Positions 35,599 through 45,906 are shown, numbered from the stretch's first letter. The stretch is 64,000 bases of DNA from Hyphomicrobiales bacterium (GCA_900471515.1 UCFC01000023.1:81874-145873); one strand, 5' to 3'. Notes: generated by a model from the letters alone, not told the origin. A program made the numbers and translations.

Positions 35599-37053
35599 AT
35601 GGGTAAGGTTACAGGTTTTCTGGAAATCGACCGGCAGGTAGCAAAGTATCAGCCGGCGTCGGACCGCATCCGGCATTTCCGCGAATTCACGATCCCGATG
35701 TCGGACCCGGAAGTACAGAAACAGGCGGCTCGCTGCATGGACTGTGGCATCCCCTATTGCCACGGGCCGACCGGCTGCCCTGTTCATAACCAGATTCCGG
35801 ACTGGAACGACCTCGTCTACAACAACAATTGGGAAGCGGCGATCCAGAACCTGCACTCGACCAACAACTTCCCGGAGTTCACCGGTCGTGTCTGCCCCGC
35901 TCCCTGCGAAGAGGCCTGCACGCTGAACCTCGAAGATGCGCCGGTCGCGATCAAGACGGTCGAGCAGGCGATTGCCGACAAGGCTTACGAACTCGGCTTC
36001 ATCCGTCCACAGCCGGCGACGATCCATACCGGCAAGAAAGTCGCCATCATCGGCTCCGGCCCCGCCGGCATGGCGGCGGCCCAGCAGCTCGGCCGTGCCG
36101 GTCATGACGTGCATGTCTACGAACGCGAGACGAAGCCGGGCGGCCTGCTCCGTTACGGCATCCCGGACTTCAAGATGGAGAAGAACTTCATCGATCGCCG
36201 TGTCGAGCAGATGAAGGGCGAGGGCGTGACCTTCCATTGCGGCGTCAATGTCGGCGTGGACGTCAAGGTCGAGCAGCTTCTGGCCGATCATGACGCCGTG
36301 CTTTACTGCGGCGGCTCCGAGACGCCGCGCGAGGCCGGCATTCCCGGCACCGACCTGTCGGGTGTTCACGATGCGATGCCGTACCTGGTGCAGCAGAACA
36401 AGCGCGTCGGCCGCGAGAATATCGACAGCACCGGCTGGCCGTCCGATCCGATCCTTGCCGGCGCCAAACATGTCGTCGTCGTCGGCGGTGGCGACACTGC
36501 CTCCGACTGCGTCGGCACGGCTTTCCGTCAGGGTGCGGTCAAGGTGACGCAGCTCGACATCCGCCCGCAGCCACCGGAAAAGGAAGACAAGCTTGCCGTC
36601 TGGCCGTTCTGGGCCACGAAGATGCGTACGTCCTCCTCGCAGGCCGAAGGCGCGGTACGCGAATTCCAGGTCGCGACGCTGGAATTCGTCGGTGAGGACG
36701 GGGTGCTGACCGGCGTGAAGTGCTGCGAAGTCGACGAGCGCCGTCGCCCGGTTCCAGGCACCGAATTCGTCATCAAGGCGGATCTCGCTTTCATCGCCAT
36801 CGGCTTCAGCGGCCCGTTCAAGGACAGCGTCCTGAAGGAGCTCGACGGCAAGCTGACGCTCAATGTCGACAGGCGCGGATCGACCAACGTCGTCGCCAAC
36901 GACCGTGACTACAAGACCTCGGTCGATAAGCTCTGGACGGCCGGCGATGTGCGCCGCGGCCAGTCGCTGGTGGTCTGGGCGATCCGCGAAGGCCGCCAGG
37001 CCGCACGCGCCATCGACGAGGCATTGATGGGCTCCACCGTCCTGCCGCGCTGA
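35599..37053 (+). CDS. gltD: Glutamate synthase (NADPH) small subunit (484 aa)
   Basis: The electron-input subunit of GOGAT: it takes electrons from NADPH to FAD and passes them through 4Fe-4S clusters to GltB. Cluster cysteines are CMDCGIPYC and CPAPCEEAC in the first 120 residues. The FAD Rossmann motif is [12 protein letters not shown] (about 153) and the NADPH motif [11 protein letters not shown] (about 290). The ATG at 35599 ([13 protein letters not shown]) gives the normal family length and has AAGGGA about 8 nt upstream. The frame is open for 40 more codons with another ATG at 35506. A strong terminator follows. Confidence 0.95.
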   Translation: MGKVTGFLEIDRQVAKYQPASDRIRHFREFTIPMSDPEVQKQAARCMDCGIPYCHGPTGCPVHNQIPDWNDLVYNNNWEAAIQNLHSTNNFPEFTGRVCPAPCEEACTLNLEDAPVAIKTVEQAIADKAYELGFIRPQPATIHTGKKVAIIGSGPAGMAAAQQLGRAGHDVHVYERETKPGGLLRYGIPDFKMEKNFIDRRVEQMKGEGVTFHCGVNVGVDVKVEQLLADHDAVLYCGGSETPREAGIPGTDLSGVHDAMPYLVQQNKRVGRENIDSTGWPSDPILAGAKHVVVVGGGDTASDCVGTAFRQGAVKVTQLDIRPQPPEKEDKLAVWPFWATKMRTSSSQAEGAVREFQVATLEFVGEDGVLTGVKCCEVDERRRPVPGTEFVIKADLAFIAIGFSGPFKDSVLKELDGKLTLNVDRRGSTNVVANDRDYKTSVDKLWTAGDVRRGQSLVVWAIREGRQAARAIDEALMGSTVLPR

Positions 37054-37082
37054 TCTGCCTCAAAATACCCGTCGTACAACAG

Positions 37083-37109
37083 CTCCGCCGTCATCCGGCG
37101 GAGTTTTTT
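37083..37109 (+). terminator. Intrinsic terminator of gltBD
   Basis: CTCCGCCG (37083-37090) pairs with CGGCGGAG (37096-37103) across a 5-nt loop, followed by six T. Confidence 0.88.
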
Positions 37110-37308
37110 ATGGTGCGACCGGTTGACGCGTCGCTGCCTCCGGCAAGCTTCGTACAATTCCGCAACCGCAGGCTCTTTGCGTGCGCAGGCCAGAACCGGC
37201 CCTGCGGCGACCGCACGGACATGCCCCCACCGATCGGTCGCGAGACGTTTCACTGCTGGCGGCGGCGCAAGGGACAAGATCGCCGCGGGCCACGACAAAG
37301 GACAAACC

Positions 37309-37950
37309 ATGGTTTCCGCAATCGACAGCACGCGGCTGGTCTCAGCCCAATATGCCCTGAAGAACCTGCGCGGTTCCGATGACGACAACAGTCAGAGCGC
37401 CACCGATTCCTCCAGCGCTGCCAGCATCCTCAGCAGTTACGGCCTGGATCCGGACACGTCGTCGCTGCTTTCCAACAATGCGCTTGCCAGCCTGCTCGAC
37501 ACGCTTTCGACGCAGAGCGATCAGACCGACGAAACAACAGAGACATCGGGCGAAAATCCCGACGTGACGAGTTCGTCCTTCATGGCCATGCTCAAAAAGC
37601 AGCTTGAAGAGGCGGCCGAGCAGGAGGGCAGCAGCGGCACGGCACATGACATGCTGGCTGCTCTTGAAAACGGCACGCTCACGGTTTCCGATCCTGCGCA
37701 GGGCGTCTCGATCACCGCCTGGGACGTTGCAAATCCGGACGAGGCCGACACCGACAGCAAGCCCGGCACCGATATCGACACGAGCGGCTGGAACGATTTC
37801 CTCAACGCGCATCTGAAGCGCGGCGATGATGCATCCTTTGTCAAGCAGGGCGATCACTATGTGGATCAGCTCGACAACAGCAATGCCTATTTTGGCCAGA
37901 TCGGCTCGAATTTCTACTATCTGACCTGGCCGCAGGCGGCGGCCAAGTAG
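37309..37950 (+). CDS. Hypothetical acidic protein (213 aa)
   Basis: No family recognised. The start [20 protein letters not shown] at 37309 has AAGGA 6 nt upstream; the open frame upstream is Arg/Ala-rich and not protein-like. The N-terminal half is Ser/Asp/Thr-rich and acidic, probably disordered, with a helical patch ([17 protein letters not shown]). The C-terminal 60 residues look folded and aromatic ([13 protein letters not shown], then [15 protein letters not shown]). No signal peptide. Such Ser/Asp-rich proteins are sometimes exported by non-Sec routes, but nothing here proves it. Stands alone after gltD. Confidence 0.7.
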   Translation: MVSAIDSTRLVSAQYALKNLRGSDDDNSQSATDSSSAASILSSYGLDPDTSSLLSNNALASLLDTLSTQSDQTDETTETSGENPDVTSSSFMAMLKKQLEEAAEQEGSSGTAHDMLAALENGTLTVSDPAQGVSITAWDVANPDEADTDSKPGTDIDTSGWNDFLNAHLKRGDDASFVKQGDHYVDQLDNSNAYFGQIGSNFYYLTWPQAAAK

Positions 37951-38035
37951 TCCGGGATGCAGACGAGGTTGCTGCGTAGATCAAGGCGTCAGAGCGCCCG
38001 CGTCCGAACAGACGCGCGGCGCCCGGGCGGCCTTC

Positions 38036-39247
38036 TCACTTCACGGAAACTTCCGCCGTCGTCTTCAGCGTCGGCATGCGGTAGTCGTCGATGCGGCCTG
38101 CGGGCGCCGGCGCCATTTCGCCCCGCTCGACCAGGAGATCGCGCGGCGATTTCGTCAGCGCCACCGGTGCGGCCCTGCCGGCGCCGAGCAGTTCGGCGCC
38201 GCCATCGAGGTTCGGATCGGACAGGCTGATCGGCTGGGTGTGTTCCACCGGATTGGCGGGCAGCGTCAGTGCCGGCAGGTTGCCGGGATCGAGGCGCACC
38301 AGATCGGGGCTTGCCTGAGTACCGAGAATGCGACGTGCCGGCTTTTCCACATAGAATGCGAGCTTGCGACGCCCGGCCTGGGTCAGGTTGATCCCGTCAG
38401 CGGTGCGCAGGCGCACCTGCTGGCCGTTGACGTCTGAGCCGGTGACGATGAACTTGCCGTTCTCGTCCACGAAACCGTCCCAGATATCGACGAATTCGCC
38501 GCCGACGCTTTCCACCTGGTTGCGATAGAGCTGGTTCATCTGCACGGCATCGGCCGTCATCGAATCGGATTCGAAGGCGGGAAGTCCGACCCAGAGCAGG
38601 GGGATCTTGCGGCTGGTGATCTCCTTGCCGAAGGCCAGCACGCGGCGCTCATATTCGCTGAACCAGCCATCGGTGCGAAACTTCTCCTTGCCGGCATCCG
38701 TCACCATCTGCTGGCGGTCGTTGGCGCCGATCATGACGACGACCATGGCCGGTTTCAGCTCGTCGATCATCTTCGGCAGTTCACCGGGCCAGTTGTAATA
38801 GTCGTCGCGCACGAGGCCGGACGAGACATTGCTGCGGGCTTCGACGACGACGCCCGGCGAGGCTTCGAAGGCAGCCGTGAGGCCGTCGCCAAGGCCGCCG
38901 GCAAGAAAATCGCCGACGATCAGGATTTTCTGGGCGTTGTCCAGCTTCTGGACCACGGGTTCAGCGGGTGCGACAGGCGCCGTGCGCATCGGCGTCACGG
39001 CCTTCTGCGCAGGCGGGCGCTTGCGCTGCTGCTGTTGCCGTCGCGGCTGGGCGCGCATTTCGGGCGGCGGGCTCTCGTCGATGTAGCGACGGCCGAGAAA
39101 GAAATCGAGAATGGAGCGGCGCTGGTAACGAAGCTCCTGCGCCCCGGCGTCGTACGCCGGCAGCGTCGCACCCAGGCAAAAGGAAAACGCGGCTGCGGCA
39201 AGCGCAAGCCTGCTATTCCATCGGGGCCGGTCAATTGTTTTCGTCAT
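38036..39247 (-). CDS. Periplasmic SGNH/GDSL-type hydrolase, DUF459 family (403 aa)
   Basis: A signal peptide or N-terminal anchor (RLALAAAAFSFCLGATLPAYDAGA) precedes an Arg/Gln/Pro-rich linker (about 70-100). The SGNH domain follows: block I reads ILIVGDFLAGGLGDGL, where the usual GDS serine is replaced by GDF. Block III is VVMIGANDRQQ, and the late block has DGINLTQAGRRKLA, where the usual catalytic DxxH His is Asn (DGINL). These changes mean activity is uncertain. Alphaproteobacterial DUF459 proteins often sit near cell-wall genes; here a lytic transglycosylase precedes it on the same strand. The start at 39247 is a best guess. Confidence 0.8.
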   Translation of the reverse strand: MTKTIDRPRWNSRLALAAAAFSFCLGATLPAYDAGAQELRYQRRSILDFFLGRRYIDESPPPEMRAQPRRQQQQRKRPPAQKAVTPMRTAPVAPAEPVVQKLDNAQKILIVGDFLAGGLGDGLTAAFEASPGVVVEARSNVSSGLVRDDYYNWPGELPKMIDELKPAMVVVMIGANDRQQMVTDAGKEKFRTDGWFSEYERRVLAFGKEITSRKIPLLWVGLPAFESDSMTADAVQMNQLYRNQVESVGGEFVDIWDGFVDENGKFIVTGSDVNGQQVRLRTADGINLTQAGRRKLAFYVEKPARRILGTQASPDLVRLDPGNLPALTLPANPVEHTQPISLSDPNLDGGAELLGAGRAAPVALTKSPRDLLVERGEMAPAPAGRIDDYRMPTLKTTAEVSVK

Positions 39248-39426
39248 CGGGCAGTTCCGCATCTGCCGGGCATCTTGCATAGGCAGCAGCTTTCCGTCCA
39301 CTCCACCCCTGTTATTTAGGTCAGGCTTTCCCCGCTTCTACAGTATCGGACTGAAAATCGGATTCGGTTTTCGGAAAGTGCGATACGCAGATTCAAGGAG
39401 TTAGAGTGTCCCTGGAGAGAGGACGC

Positions 39427-40650
39427 CTATCGGCGCAGGGCGTGGAGAAGCGAAAGCGAAGGCTCGCCATCCGGTTGCATGCCGAAGCGCTCCTGAACGG
39501 CGGCAATGGCCGCCTTGGAACCCGAGCCGAAATTGCCGTCGACATCGCCGCTATAATAACCAAGCGTCTTCAGGCGTGTCTGCAGTTCGAACTTCTCGGT
39601 GATATCGAGCGAGCCTTCCGGACGCGGCCAGCGCTGCTGCATGCCGCCAAAGCCGGCAATCTGGTCTGCCAGCAGGCCAACGGCGAGCGCATAGCTGTCG
39701 GAGGCATTGTAGTTCTTGATGGTGAAGAAGTTCGCCGTCATCAGGAAGCCGGGACCGTCGCTGCCTGCCGGCATTTTCAGCATGGCGCGGGTGTCGCCGT
39801 CCTTGAAAGGTTTGCCGTTCGGTCGCTTCACGCCGAGTGCGGCCCATTGGGCGAGCGTCCGCGTCTTGCCGATCTGCTGGGCTGCGGATGCCGGGACGGC
39901 AACCTCGTAGCCCCAGGTCCTGCCGGTGTCCCAGCCGTTCTTCATGAGGAGGTTTGCCGATGTCGCCAGCGCGTCGGGCACGGAATTCCAGATGTCGCGA
40001 TGGCCGTTGCCATCGGCGTCGACGGCATAGAGAAGGTAGCTTGTCGGGATGAACTGGGTGTGGCCCATGGCGCCTGCCCAGGAACCGGTCATTTGCCTGG
40101 CGGGCACGTCGCCGTTCTGCAGGATCTTCAGGGCTGCGATCAACTGCTTCTTGGCAAATTTGGCGCGCTTGGGATCGGCATAGGCGAGCGTTGCCAAGGC
40201 GCGCGGCACATAATGAAGACGATCGTCCTTGGTGAGAACCGCGCCGTAATTCGATTCCATCGACCAGATGGCGAGCAGAATCGATTTGTCGACGCCGAAG
40301 CGGCGCTGGATCGCGTCCAGCGTCTTGGCGTGCCTGGCGGCCATCTTGCGGCCGATTTCCACAGTGTAGGGATTGACGCGGGAATCGACATAATCCCAGA
40401 TTTTCGATGTGAATTCAGGCTGATAGGTTGCCTTTTCCAGCACGGTGGGGTCCGGTTCGCTTACCCCTGAAAAGGCTTTCTGATACGTTGCCTTACTGAT
40501 GCCACTCTGCGCGGCAGTTTGGTAGAAGTTCGCGATCCACTTCTGGAACCGGACATCCGCTTTTGCATTATTGGGGGCCAGTCCAGCCGCTGTGGCGACA
40601 ACGATGGCGAGAGCAAGACCACGAAGGGAGTTCACATAGTTCTGGGTCAT
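39427..40650 (-). CDS. Lytic murein transglycosylase, MltB family, with peptidoglycan-binding domain (407 aa)
   Basis: Cleaves peptidoglycan glycan strands, leaving 1,6-anhydromuramic ends. A signal peptide (residues 1-31) precedes the SLT_2 domain, with catalytic Glu132 in IWSMESNYG and the family motifs GSWAGAMGHTQFIPTSY and GNGHRDIWNSVPDALAT. The last 60 residues form a PG_binding_1 domain (LQTRLKTLGYYSGDVDGNFG, then SKAAIAAVQ). No lipobox Cys, so it is a soluble periplasmic enzyme. The DUF459 gene follows on the same strand after 180 bp. Confidence 0.93.
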   Translation of the reverse strand: MTQNYVNSLRGLALAIVVATAAGLAPNNAKADVRFQKWIANFYQTAAQSGISKATYQKAFSGVSEPDPTVLEKATYQPEFTSKIWDYVDSRVNPYTVEIGRKMAARHAKTLDAIQRRFGVDKSILLAIWSMESNYGAVLTKDDRLHYVPRALATLAYADPKRAKFAKKQLIAALKILQNGDVPARQMTGSWAGAMGHTQFIPTSYLLYAVDADGNGHRDIWNSVPDALATSANLLMKNGWDTGRTWGYEVAVPASAAQQIGKTRTLAQWAALGVKRPNGKPFKDGDTRAMLKMPAGSDGPGFLMTANFFTIKNYNASDSYALAVGLLADQIAGFGGMQQRWPRPEGSLDITEKFELQTRLKTLGYYSGDVDGNFGSGSKAAIAAVQERFGMQPDGEPSLSLLHALRR

Positions 40651-40854
40651 CGGCAGTCGTATCCGTCATCTTCAGTTTTAGCCTGGGCGGTACGTCATGT
40701 CCGTCCTACGCCGAAATTACAGGAACGGAGTCAACAAATTCTTTACCATGGAAGGCCGGTCCAGTCACCATTTGCAAAACCGTAGCAATTCTATACTAGT
40801 TCAAATCGATGTAGCGTTTCGTTAAAAGCGGTATAGTCAAAACAGGAGGTCGGT

Positions 40855-41742
40855 GTGGCTCTGAATAAGAAAGTTCGCAAGGCAGTATTTCCAGTCGCAG
40901 GTCTGGGAACGCGATTCCTTCCAGCCACTAAAGCAGTTCCGAAGGAAATGCTGACTGTCGTTGATAAACCAATCATTCAGTATGTTGTCGACGAAGCACT
41001 TGAAGCAGGCATTGAACATCTGGTTTTTGTTACTGGTCGTAACAAGCATGTCATCGAAGATTACTTCGATATTCATTTCGAGCTTGAACAGACGCTCAAG
41101 GAGCGCGCCAAGAAGGCGGAAATCACCCTGCTGCAGCAGCAGCTTCCCAAGGCAGGCACGGTGAGCTTTACCCGTCAGCAGGAGCCGCTCGGCCTCGGCC
41201 ATGCCGTCTGGTGCGCCCGCGAGATCGTCGGCGACGAACCTTTCGCGCTTCTTCTGCCCGACATGATCATGAAGGATGAGAAGGGCTGCATGAAGGGTAT
41301 GATGGAGCTCTACGAACACAGCGGCGGCAATATCATCGCCGTCGAGGAATGCGCTCCCGACCAGGCCCACAAATATGGCATCGTCGGTGTCGGCGAGGCT
41401 ATCGGCGAGGGCTTCCGCATCACCGGCATGGTCGAGAAGCCGGCCAAGGGCACAGCTCCTTCCAACTTCTTCATCAACGGCCGCTACATCCTGCAGCCGG
41501 AAATCTTCAAGATCCTGGAAACCCAGGAACGCGGCGCCGGCAACGAGATCCAGCTTACCGACGGCATGCTGAAGCTGCTGAAGGAGCAGGATTTCGCAGG
41601 CTACCATTTCAAGGGTGAAACTTACGACTGCGGCGCAAAGGACGGTTTCATCCTCGCCAACGTCGCTTTCGCTCTTGAGCGCGCGGATATCCGTCCGAGC
41701 GTCGAAGACGGCTTCAGGAATCTGCTCGGCCGTTTGAAGTAA
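40855..41742 (+). CDS. galU: UTP--glucose-1-phosphate uridylyltransferase (295 aa)
   Basis: Makes UDP-glucose for exopolysaccharide, LPS and glucan synthesis. The nucleotide-binding start [19 protein letters not shown], then [16 protein letters not shown], and the downstream KPKG-like segment [13 protein letters not shown] are all present. The start is GTG at 40855, with AGGAGG 5 nt upstream. The first 75 codons use A or T in about 47 third positions, while the next 50 use it in about 8; the switch is sharp near 41080. Convergent with the beta-barrel gene, only 6 bp apart. Rhizobial ExoN is the close homologue. Confidence 0.95.
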   Translation: MALNKKVRKAVFPVAGLGTRFLPATKAVPKEMLTVVDKPIIQYVVDEALEAGIEHLVFVTGRNKHVIEDYFDIHFELEQTLKERAKKAEITLLQQQLPKAGTVSFTRQQEPLGLGHAVWCAREIVGDEPFALLLPDMIMKDEKGCMKGMMELYEHSGGNIIAVEECAPDQAHKYGIVGVGEAIGEGFRITGMVEKPAKGTAPSNFFINGRYILQPEIFKILETQERGAGNEIQLTDGMLKLLKEQDFAGYHFKGETYDCGAKDGFILANVAFALERADIRPSVEDGFRNLLGRLK

Positions 41743-41748
41743 GGCTTC

Positions 41749-43284
41749 TCAGCGTTTCACCTTGAGACCGACGCCGGCTCGCCACTGCTGCGAGTCGTCG
41801 CCCTCCTTGCGCGTCGTCAGCTCGTAGCCGAGCGTGCTGGTGAAATCGAGGTAGCGATTGATATTCCAGACAAGACCAGACGAGGCGGTGTAAACCGTCT
41901 CGTCGCTTATCGTGCTTCCGCTTGGATAGTCGCGCAGCGTCACGCCGCCGATGACCGTTGCCACCAGATTGTCGCGCAGCTGATGATCGACCGTGGTCGT
42001 GAGTTGGTGCGAGACATAGCCGCTTTCGCCTGCTGCGGTGGACGGCTGGATGCTGGTCTGGAGATCCAGATTGACATTCGTTCCGCGGATCGGCGACCAT
42101 AGCAGGCTGGCATCGAGCGTCGCCGTATCGATCGCTTTCAGGCGGCTGTCGTCGAAATCTGCCGTCGCATAACCGACCGCGACCTCGCCTTTCAGTTTTT
42201 CGCCCATATCGATCTCGACGCCGCCCTTGGCGCCGTAACTGTCTCCGGAGCGGCGGTAGCCCGAGGAATCGACGCGTTCGTCGTAATTGGTCTTGCCGAC
42301 CGACGCCTCGATGAAGGGAATGAGAGCGGGCGAGAGCTCGTAGCCGATGCGGCCGCGTATCGTGCCCGTCGTCTCGTTGCGGTCGCTCAGCGAAACCGTC
42401 GTCCCGTTTGAAAGCTTCGCATCCGAATAGATCGAACGGGAGAGCGCAACGGCGGTCGTACCGCGGATGATGCCGAAATCATGCTCGATCGAGGCGCCGC
42501 CGGTAAACTCCTGCACGTCCGACTGCTGCGCCGCATCGGTGATCGCATCCGGATCATCGGTATCTTCACGATAGAAATTATAGCCGCCGGTAATATGGGC
42601 GACGGTGTCGCGCGGCAGGTCAAGCCGCAGATCGCCATCGATCTTGAAGGAGGGCTGCTCTTCTCCTTCGCCGCTGATGTTCTTCTGCCAGGCGCCTTCG
42701 GTGGTGACGGTCAGCTGATGCCGGCTCCAGTCGGAGGTCAGCGTCGCACCCATATCGGTTTCGAGGAAGCCACGGCTCTGTTTCGTGCTGCCGTCCTTCG
42801 TGGTCTCGCTGTTGATCGTCTGCGTGACGCTCGGGCGCAGCACGAAGCTGCCGACGGGGATTCCGGGCGTCTGCTCGGTGGAAACACTCTCGGAAAGCGT
42901 GCGCGCGGGCGTTTCGTCGAGGCGCGGTTCGCGGGTGTTCAGCCTGCGCATGTCCTCGTCGAGGATCGAACCGGTGGTCTCGTCGTCGGGCTGCGCTGTC
43001 GGGGCGGGTGCGGCTGCGCTGTCCGCATCCTGCGCCGTCGTGTTGGCGGGGGTGGTCGTATCATCGCCTGCGCCGTCGAAAGCCGGTGCGGCACCGTTTG
43101 CGCCGTTGCGCTGTGCGGCTGTCGCGGCCGTCGCGGCGGAATTCGTCGTGCCAGCCGGTTGTTGCGACGTCGCCTGCTGGGCGAAAGCCGAGGGCGCAAG
43201 CAGCAGGCCGACGGCCGTGACAGAAACGACACGGCTCATGGCGCGGAGCGGCGTCACACTGCTCGTCTGTTTTCCCTGGCCCAT
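41749..43284 (-). CDS. Outer-membrane beta-barrel protein, BBP2-like (511 aa)
   Basis: A signal peptide (VVSVTAVGLLLAPSAFA, about 18-35) precedes a low-complexity Ala/Thr/Gln-rich region to about residue 100, which is probably a periplasmic linker. From about residue 150 alternating beta strands dominate (GATLTSDWSRHQLTVTTEG, VNLDLQTSIQPSTAAGESG), ending in a short strand WRAGVGLKVKR. This is the outer membrane beta-barrel (BBP2_2/DUF2320-like) pattern of rhizobia. Function unknown; similar proteins have been placed near polysaccharide genes. Convergent with galU and divergent from kdsD. Confidence 0.82.
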   Translation of the reverse strand: MGQGKQTSSVTPLRAMSRVVSVTAVGLLLAPSAFAQQATSQQPAGTTNSAATAATAAQRNGANGAAPAFDGAGDDTTTPANTTAQDADSAAAPAPTAQPDDETTGSILDEDMRRLNTREPRLDETPARTLSESVSTEQTPGIPVGSFVLRPSVTQTINSETTKDGSTKQSRGFLETDMGATLTSDWSRHQLTVTTEGAWQKNISGEGEEQPSFKIDGDLRLDLPRDTVAHITGGYNFYREDTDDPDAITDAAQQSDVQEFTGGASIEHDFGIIRGTTAVALSRSIYSDAKLSNGTTVSLSDRNETTGTIRGRIGYELSPALIPFIEASVGKTNYDERVDSSGYRRSGDSYGAKGGVEIDMGEKLKGEVAVGYATADFDDSRLKAIDTATLDASLLWSPIRGTNVNLDLQTSIQPSTAAGESGYVSHQLTTTVDHQLRDNLVATVIGGVTLRDYPSGSTISDETVYTASSGLVWNINRYLDFTSTLGYELTTRKEGDDSQQWRAGVGLKVKR

Positions 43285-43428
43285 TAAAATCCGCGCCTGA
43301 AATGCTTCGAAGTCTTACCCAAGCGTAAAGCCTTGTGGTTAACCATTCGTTGCGCTGCCGGCCGTGCGTTCATACATGGGAAACATTGTCGGGTGGACAG
43401 GTAAAGTGAAAAGGTCTAACGCATTGCC

Positions 43429-44424
43429 ATGATCAGGAGAGCGGTAAAACTCGTCGAAAATAGCGTGCTGGAATCGGGCAGACGCACCGTCAGCATCGAA
43501 AGGCGCGCACTTGAGGCGCTCGAACGTGCTTTCGACGATGGGCTCGCCGGACCTTTTACACGTGCCGTCGAGATGATTGGCGAGAATACCGGCCGCGTGA
43601 TCGTCACCGGCGTCGGCAAGAGCGGCCATATCGGCACCAAGATCGCCGCCACCTTCGCTTCGACGGGCACGCCCGCGTTTTTCGTCCATGCGGCGGAAGC
43701 CAATCACGGCGATCTCGGCATGATCGCCGGCGACGACGTCGTGCTGGCGATCTCCAAGGGCGGCGAGAGCGCCGAACTGAAGAGCATCATTTCCTATACG
43801 CGGCGTTTTTCCATTCCGCTGATCGCCATGACCTGCAGCCCGCAATCCTCACTGGCGACGGCTTCGGATGTCGCGCTGCTGATTCCCAACGAGGAAGAGG
43901 CCTGTCCCAACGGGCTGGCGCCAACCACATCGACGATGATGCAGCTTGCGCTCGGCGACGCGCTGGCGATTGCGCTTCTCGACGCGCGCGGCTTCACGGC
44001 GACGGATTTCCATGTTTTCCATCCCGGTGGCAAGCTGGGGGCGAGCCTGATGCATGTCGCCGACATCATGCATACCGGCGACCGCGTGCCGCTGGTCGCG
44101 AAGGGCACGTCCGTACCCGATGCGATCAAGGTGCTGTCGCACAAGCATTTCGGCTGCGTCGGCGTGCTCGATGCGGATGGCCGGCTTTGCGGCATCGTGA
44201 CGGATGGCGACATGTCCCGCAACCTCAGCCGCAACCTGGCGGAGCTGAAGGTCGACGACATCATGACGCGAGCGCCAAAGACGGTCCGACCCACGGTGCT
44301 GGCGACGGCGGCCCTGGCGCTGCTCGAGCAGCATAAGATCGGCGCGCTCATCGTCATTGACGACGAACAGCGCCCGATCGGGCTCGTTCACTTCCACGAT
44401 CTCCTGCGGATCGGCGTCGCCTGA
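43429..44424 (+). CDS. kdsD: D-arabinose-5-phosphate isomerase, KpsF/GutQ family (331 aa)
   Basis: Converts ribulose-5-phosphate to arabinose-5-phosphate, the first step to KDO for LPS. The SIS domain (about 35-175) has VIVTGVGKSGHIGTKIAATF and the family loop VHAAEANHGDLGMI. Two CBS domains follow (about 205-330) with HFGCVGVLDADGRLCGIVTD. The stop abuts the stop of the convergent NfeD gene: TGATCA at 44422-44427 holds both. The galU neighbour also serves surface polysaccharide. A lone TTAACCAT (43339-43346) lies upstream. Confidence 0.93.
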   Translation: MIRRAVKLVENSVLESGRRTVSIERRALEALERAFDDGLAGPFTRAVEMIGENTGRVIVTGVGKSGHIGTKIAATFASTGTPAFFVHAAEANHGDLGMIAGDDVVLAISKGGESAELKSIISYTRRFSIPLIAMTCSPQSSLATASDVALLIPNEEEACPNGLAPTTSTMMQLALGDALAIALLDARGFTATDFHVFHPGGKLGASLMHVADIMHTGDRVPLVAKGTSVPDAIKVLSHKHFGCVGVLDADGRLCGIVTDGDMSRNLSRNLAELKVDDIMTRAPKTVRPTVLATAALALLEQHKIGALIVIDDEQRPIGLVHFHDLLRIGVA

Positions 44425-44880
44425 TCAGGTTGGCTCGACCGTCAGGTCGCGGCCGTTGCTCGAAACCACCTTGACCTGAGTTCCGGCCGGAAGATCCGGC
44501 CCAATGACCTGCCACATCGTATCGTCGAGACGAATGCGGCCGCGGCCTTCGCGGATCGGCTCGCGCAGCGTGGCGGTGCGGCCGACGAGGCTCGCACCAC
44601 GCTGATTGAGGAATGGCTCGTCGGTGGCGTCGTTGCGCAGCGTTATCCGCCGGCCAATGAACGTTGCGGCGACGGCGAGGACGGCGAAGAGGATCGCCTG
44701 AAGTTCCCAGACCCAGAAGGCGGCGTCCCAGAAAAGCAGCGACAGAATACCGACGGCAAGGGCGGCGAGCCCGATCCAGACCAGGAAGAAGCCCGGCACG
44801 ACCATTTCGGCGGCAAGCAGTACGAGGCCTGCAACCCACCAGCTCCACGGTCCAAGTTCGCCGACGATCCTGGCCAGCAT
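44425..44880 (-). CDS. NfeD-family membrane protein (151 aa)
   Basis: Short NfeD type: two or three membrane helices in residues 10-75 (WWVAGLVLLAAEMVVPGFF, then FAVLAVAATFI), followed by a small OB-fold beta-barrel domain at about 90-150 (GRTATLREPIREGRGRIRLD). It lies 3 bp downstream of the SPFH gene, the standard partnership: NfeD proteins bind SPFH assemblies in membrane microdomains. There is no protease domain, unlike long NfeD. Its stop is back-to-back with that of kdsD. Confidence 0.88.
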   Translation of the reverse strand: MLARIVGELGPWSWWVAGLVLLAAEMVVPGFFLVWIGLAALAVGILSLLFWDAAFWVWELQAILFAVLAVAATFIGRRITLRNDATDEPFLNQRGASLVGRTATLREPIREGRGRIRLDDTMWQVIGPDLPAGTQVKVVSSNGRDLTVEPT

Positions 44881-44883
44881 GGC

Positions 44884-45906
44884 TTATCGCTCCGAATTGG
44901 GATTGAAGGGATTGGGCGGCGGGGCGACCGGAGGCGTCGAGCGCGCCGGACCGGGACGCGGCCGCGGCGGAGGCGGCGGGTTGCTGCCGTCGCCAAAGAC
45001 TTCGCGGGCAATCGCGCCGATGCCGCCGAGCGAGCCGAGAATGGAGGAAGCCTCCATCGGCATCAGCACGACCTTGGCATTGCTGCCCTGGCCGATCGAA
45101 GCCAGTGCTTCCGTATATTTCTGCGCCACGAAATAGTTGATTGCCTGTACGTCACCGACGGCAATGGCTTCGGAGACCATGCGCGTCGCCTTGGCTTCGG
45201 CCTCGGCCAGTCGTTCGCGGGCCTCGGCTTCGCGGAAAGCCGCCTCGCGCTGACCTTCGGCTTCCAGAATGGCGGACTGCTTGGCGCCTTCGGCCCGCAG
45301 GATCTGGGCGTTGCGGAAGCCTTCGGCTTCGAGCACCTGGGCGCGCTTCTCGCGCTCCGCCTTCATCTGCCGGGCCATCGCATCCACGAGATCCGTCGGC
45401 GGGCGGATGTCCTTGATTTCGATGCGAGTGACCTTGATGCCCCAGGGTTGGACGGCATCGTCGACAACGCGCAGCAGGCGGTCGTTGATGGCGTCGCGGT
45501 TCGAGAGCAGCTCGTCGAGATCCATCGAGCCCATGACCGAGCGGATGTTGGTCATGGTCAGGTTCAGGATGGCGTTTTCGAGATTGGAAACCTGATAGGC
45601 GGCCTGCGCGGCGTTCAGCACCTGGTAGAAGGCGACGGCATCGGCGGCAACCGAGGCGTTGTCCTTGGTGATGACCTCCTGCGTCGGCACGTCGAGCACC
45701 TGCTCCATGACGTTCATGCGGGCGCCGATGCGCTCGATGAAGGGCGTGATGAGATTGAGGCCGGGTTCAAGCGTGCGCGTATAACGGCCGAAACGCTCGA
45801 TCGTGTAGCGGTAGCCCTGGGGCACCGTCTTGATGCCTGCAAACAGCACCAAGATGACGAAAATCACCAGTGCGATCACAACGATATCGAAGCCGCCGAG
45901 CAGCAT
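44884..45906 (-). CDS. SPFH/Band 7 (stomatin/QmcA-like) membrane protein (340 aa)
   Basis: One N-terminal membrane helix ([20 protein letters not shown]) is followed by the SPFH domain: [20 protein letters not shown], then [17 protein letters not shown] long Ala/Glu coiled coil ([20 protein letters not shown] and repeats) spans about 180-260. The C-terminal tail is Pro/Arg-rich ([14 protein letters not shown]), likely flexible. Such proteins form large membrane-anchored cages. First gene of the SPFH-nfeD operon. Confidence 0.92.
   Translation of the reverse strand: MLLGGFDIVVIALVIFVILVLFAGIKTVPQGYRYTIERFGRYTRTLEPGLNLITPFIERIGARMNVMEQVLDVPTQEVITKDNASVAADAVAFYQVLNAAQAAYQVSNLENAILNLTMTNIRSVMGSMDLDELLSNRDAINDRLLRVVDDAVQPWGIKVTRIEIKDIRPPTDLVDAMARQMKAEREKRAQVLEAEGFRNAQILRAEGAKQSAILEAEGQREAAFREAEARERLAEAEAKATRMVSEAIAVGDVQAINYFVAQKYTEALASIGQGSNAKVVLMPMEASSILGSLGGIGAIAREVFGDGSNPPPPPRPRPGPARSTPPVAPPPNPFNPNSER

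Noticed and set aside
43339..43346. CtrA-binding half-site (TTAACCAT) upstream of kdsD
   Set aside because: Only one half-site without the second TTAA at the right distance; chance occurrence is likely.
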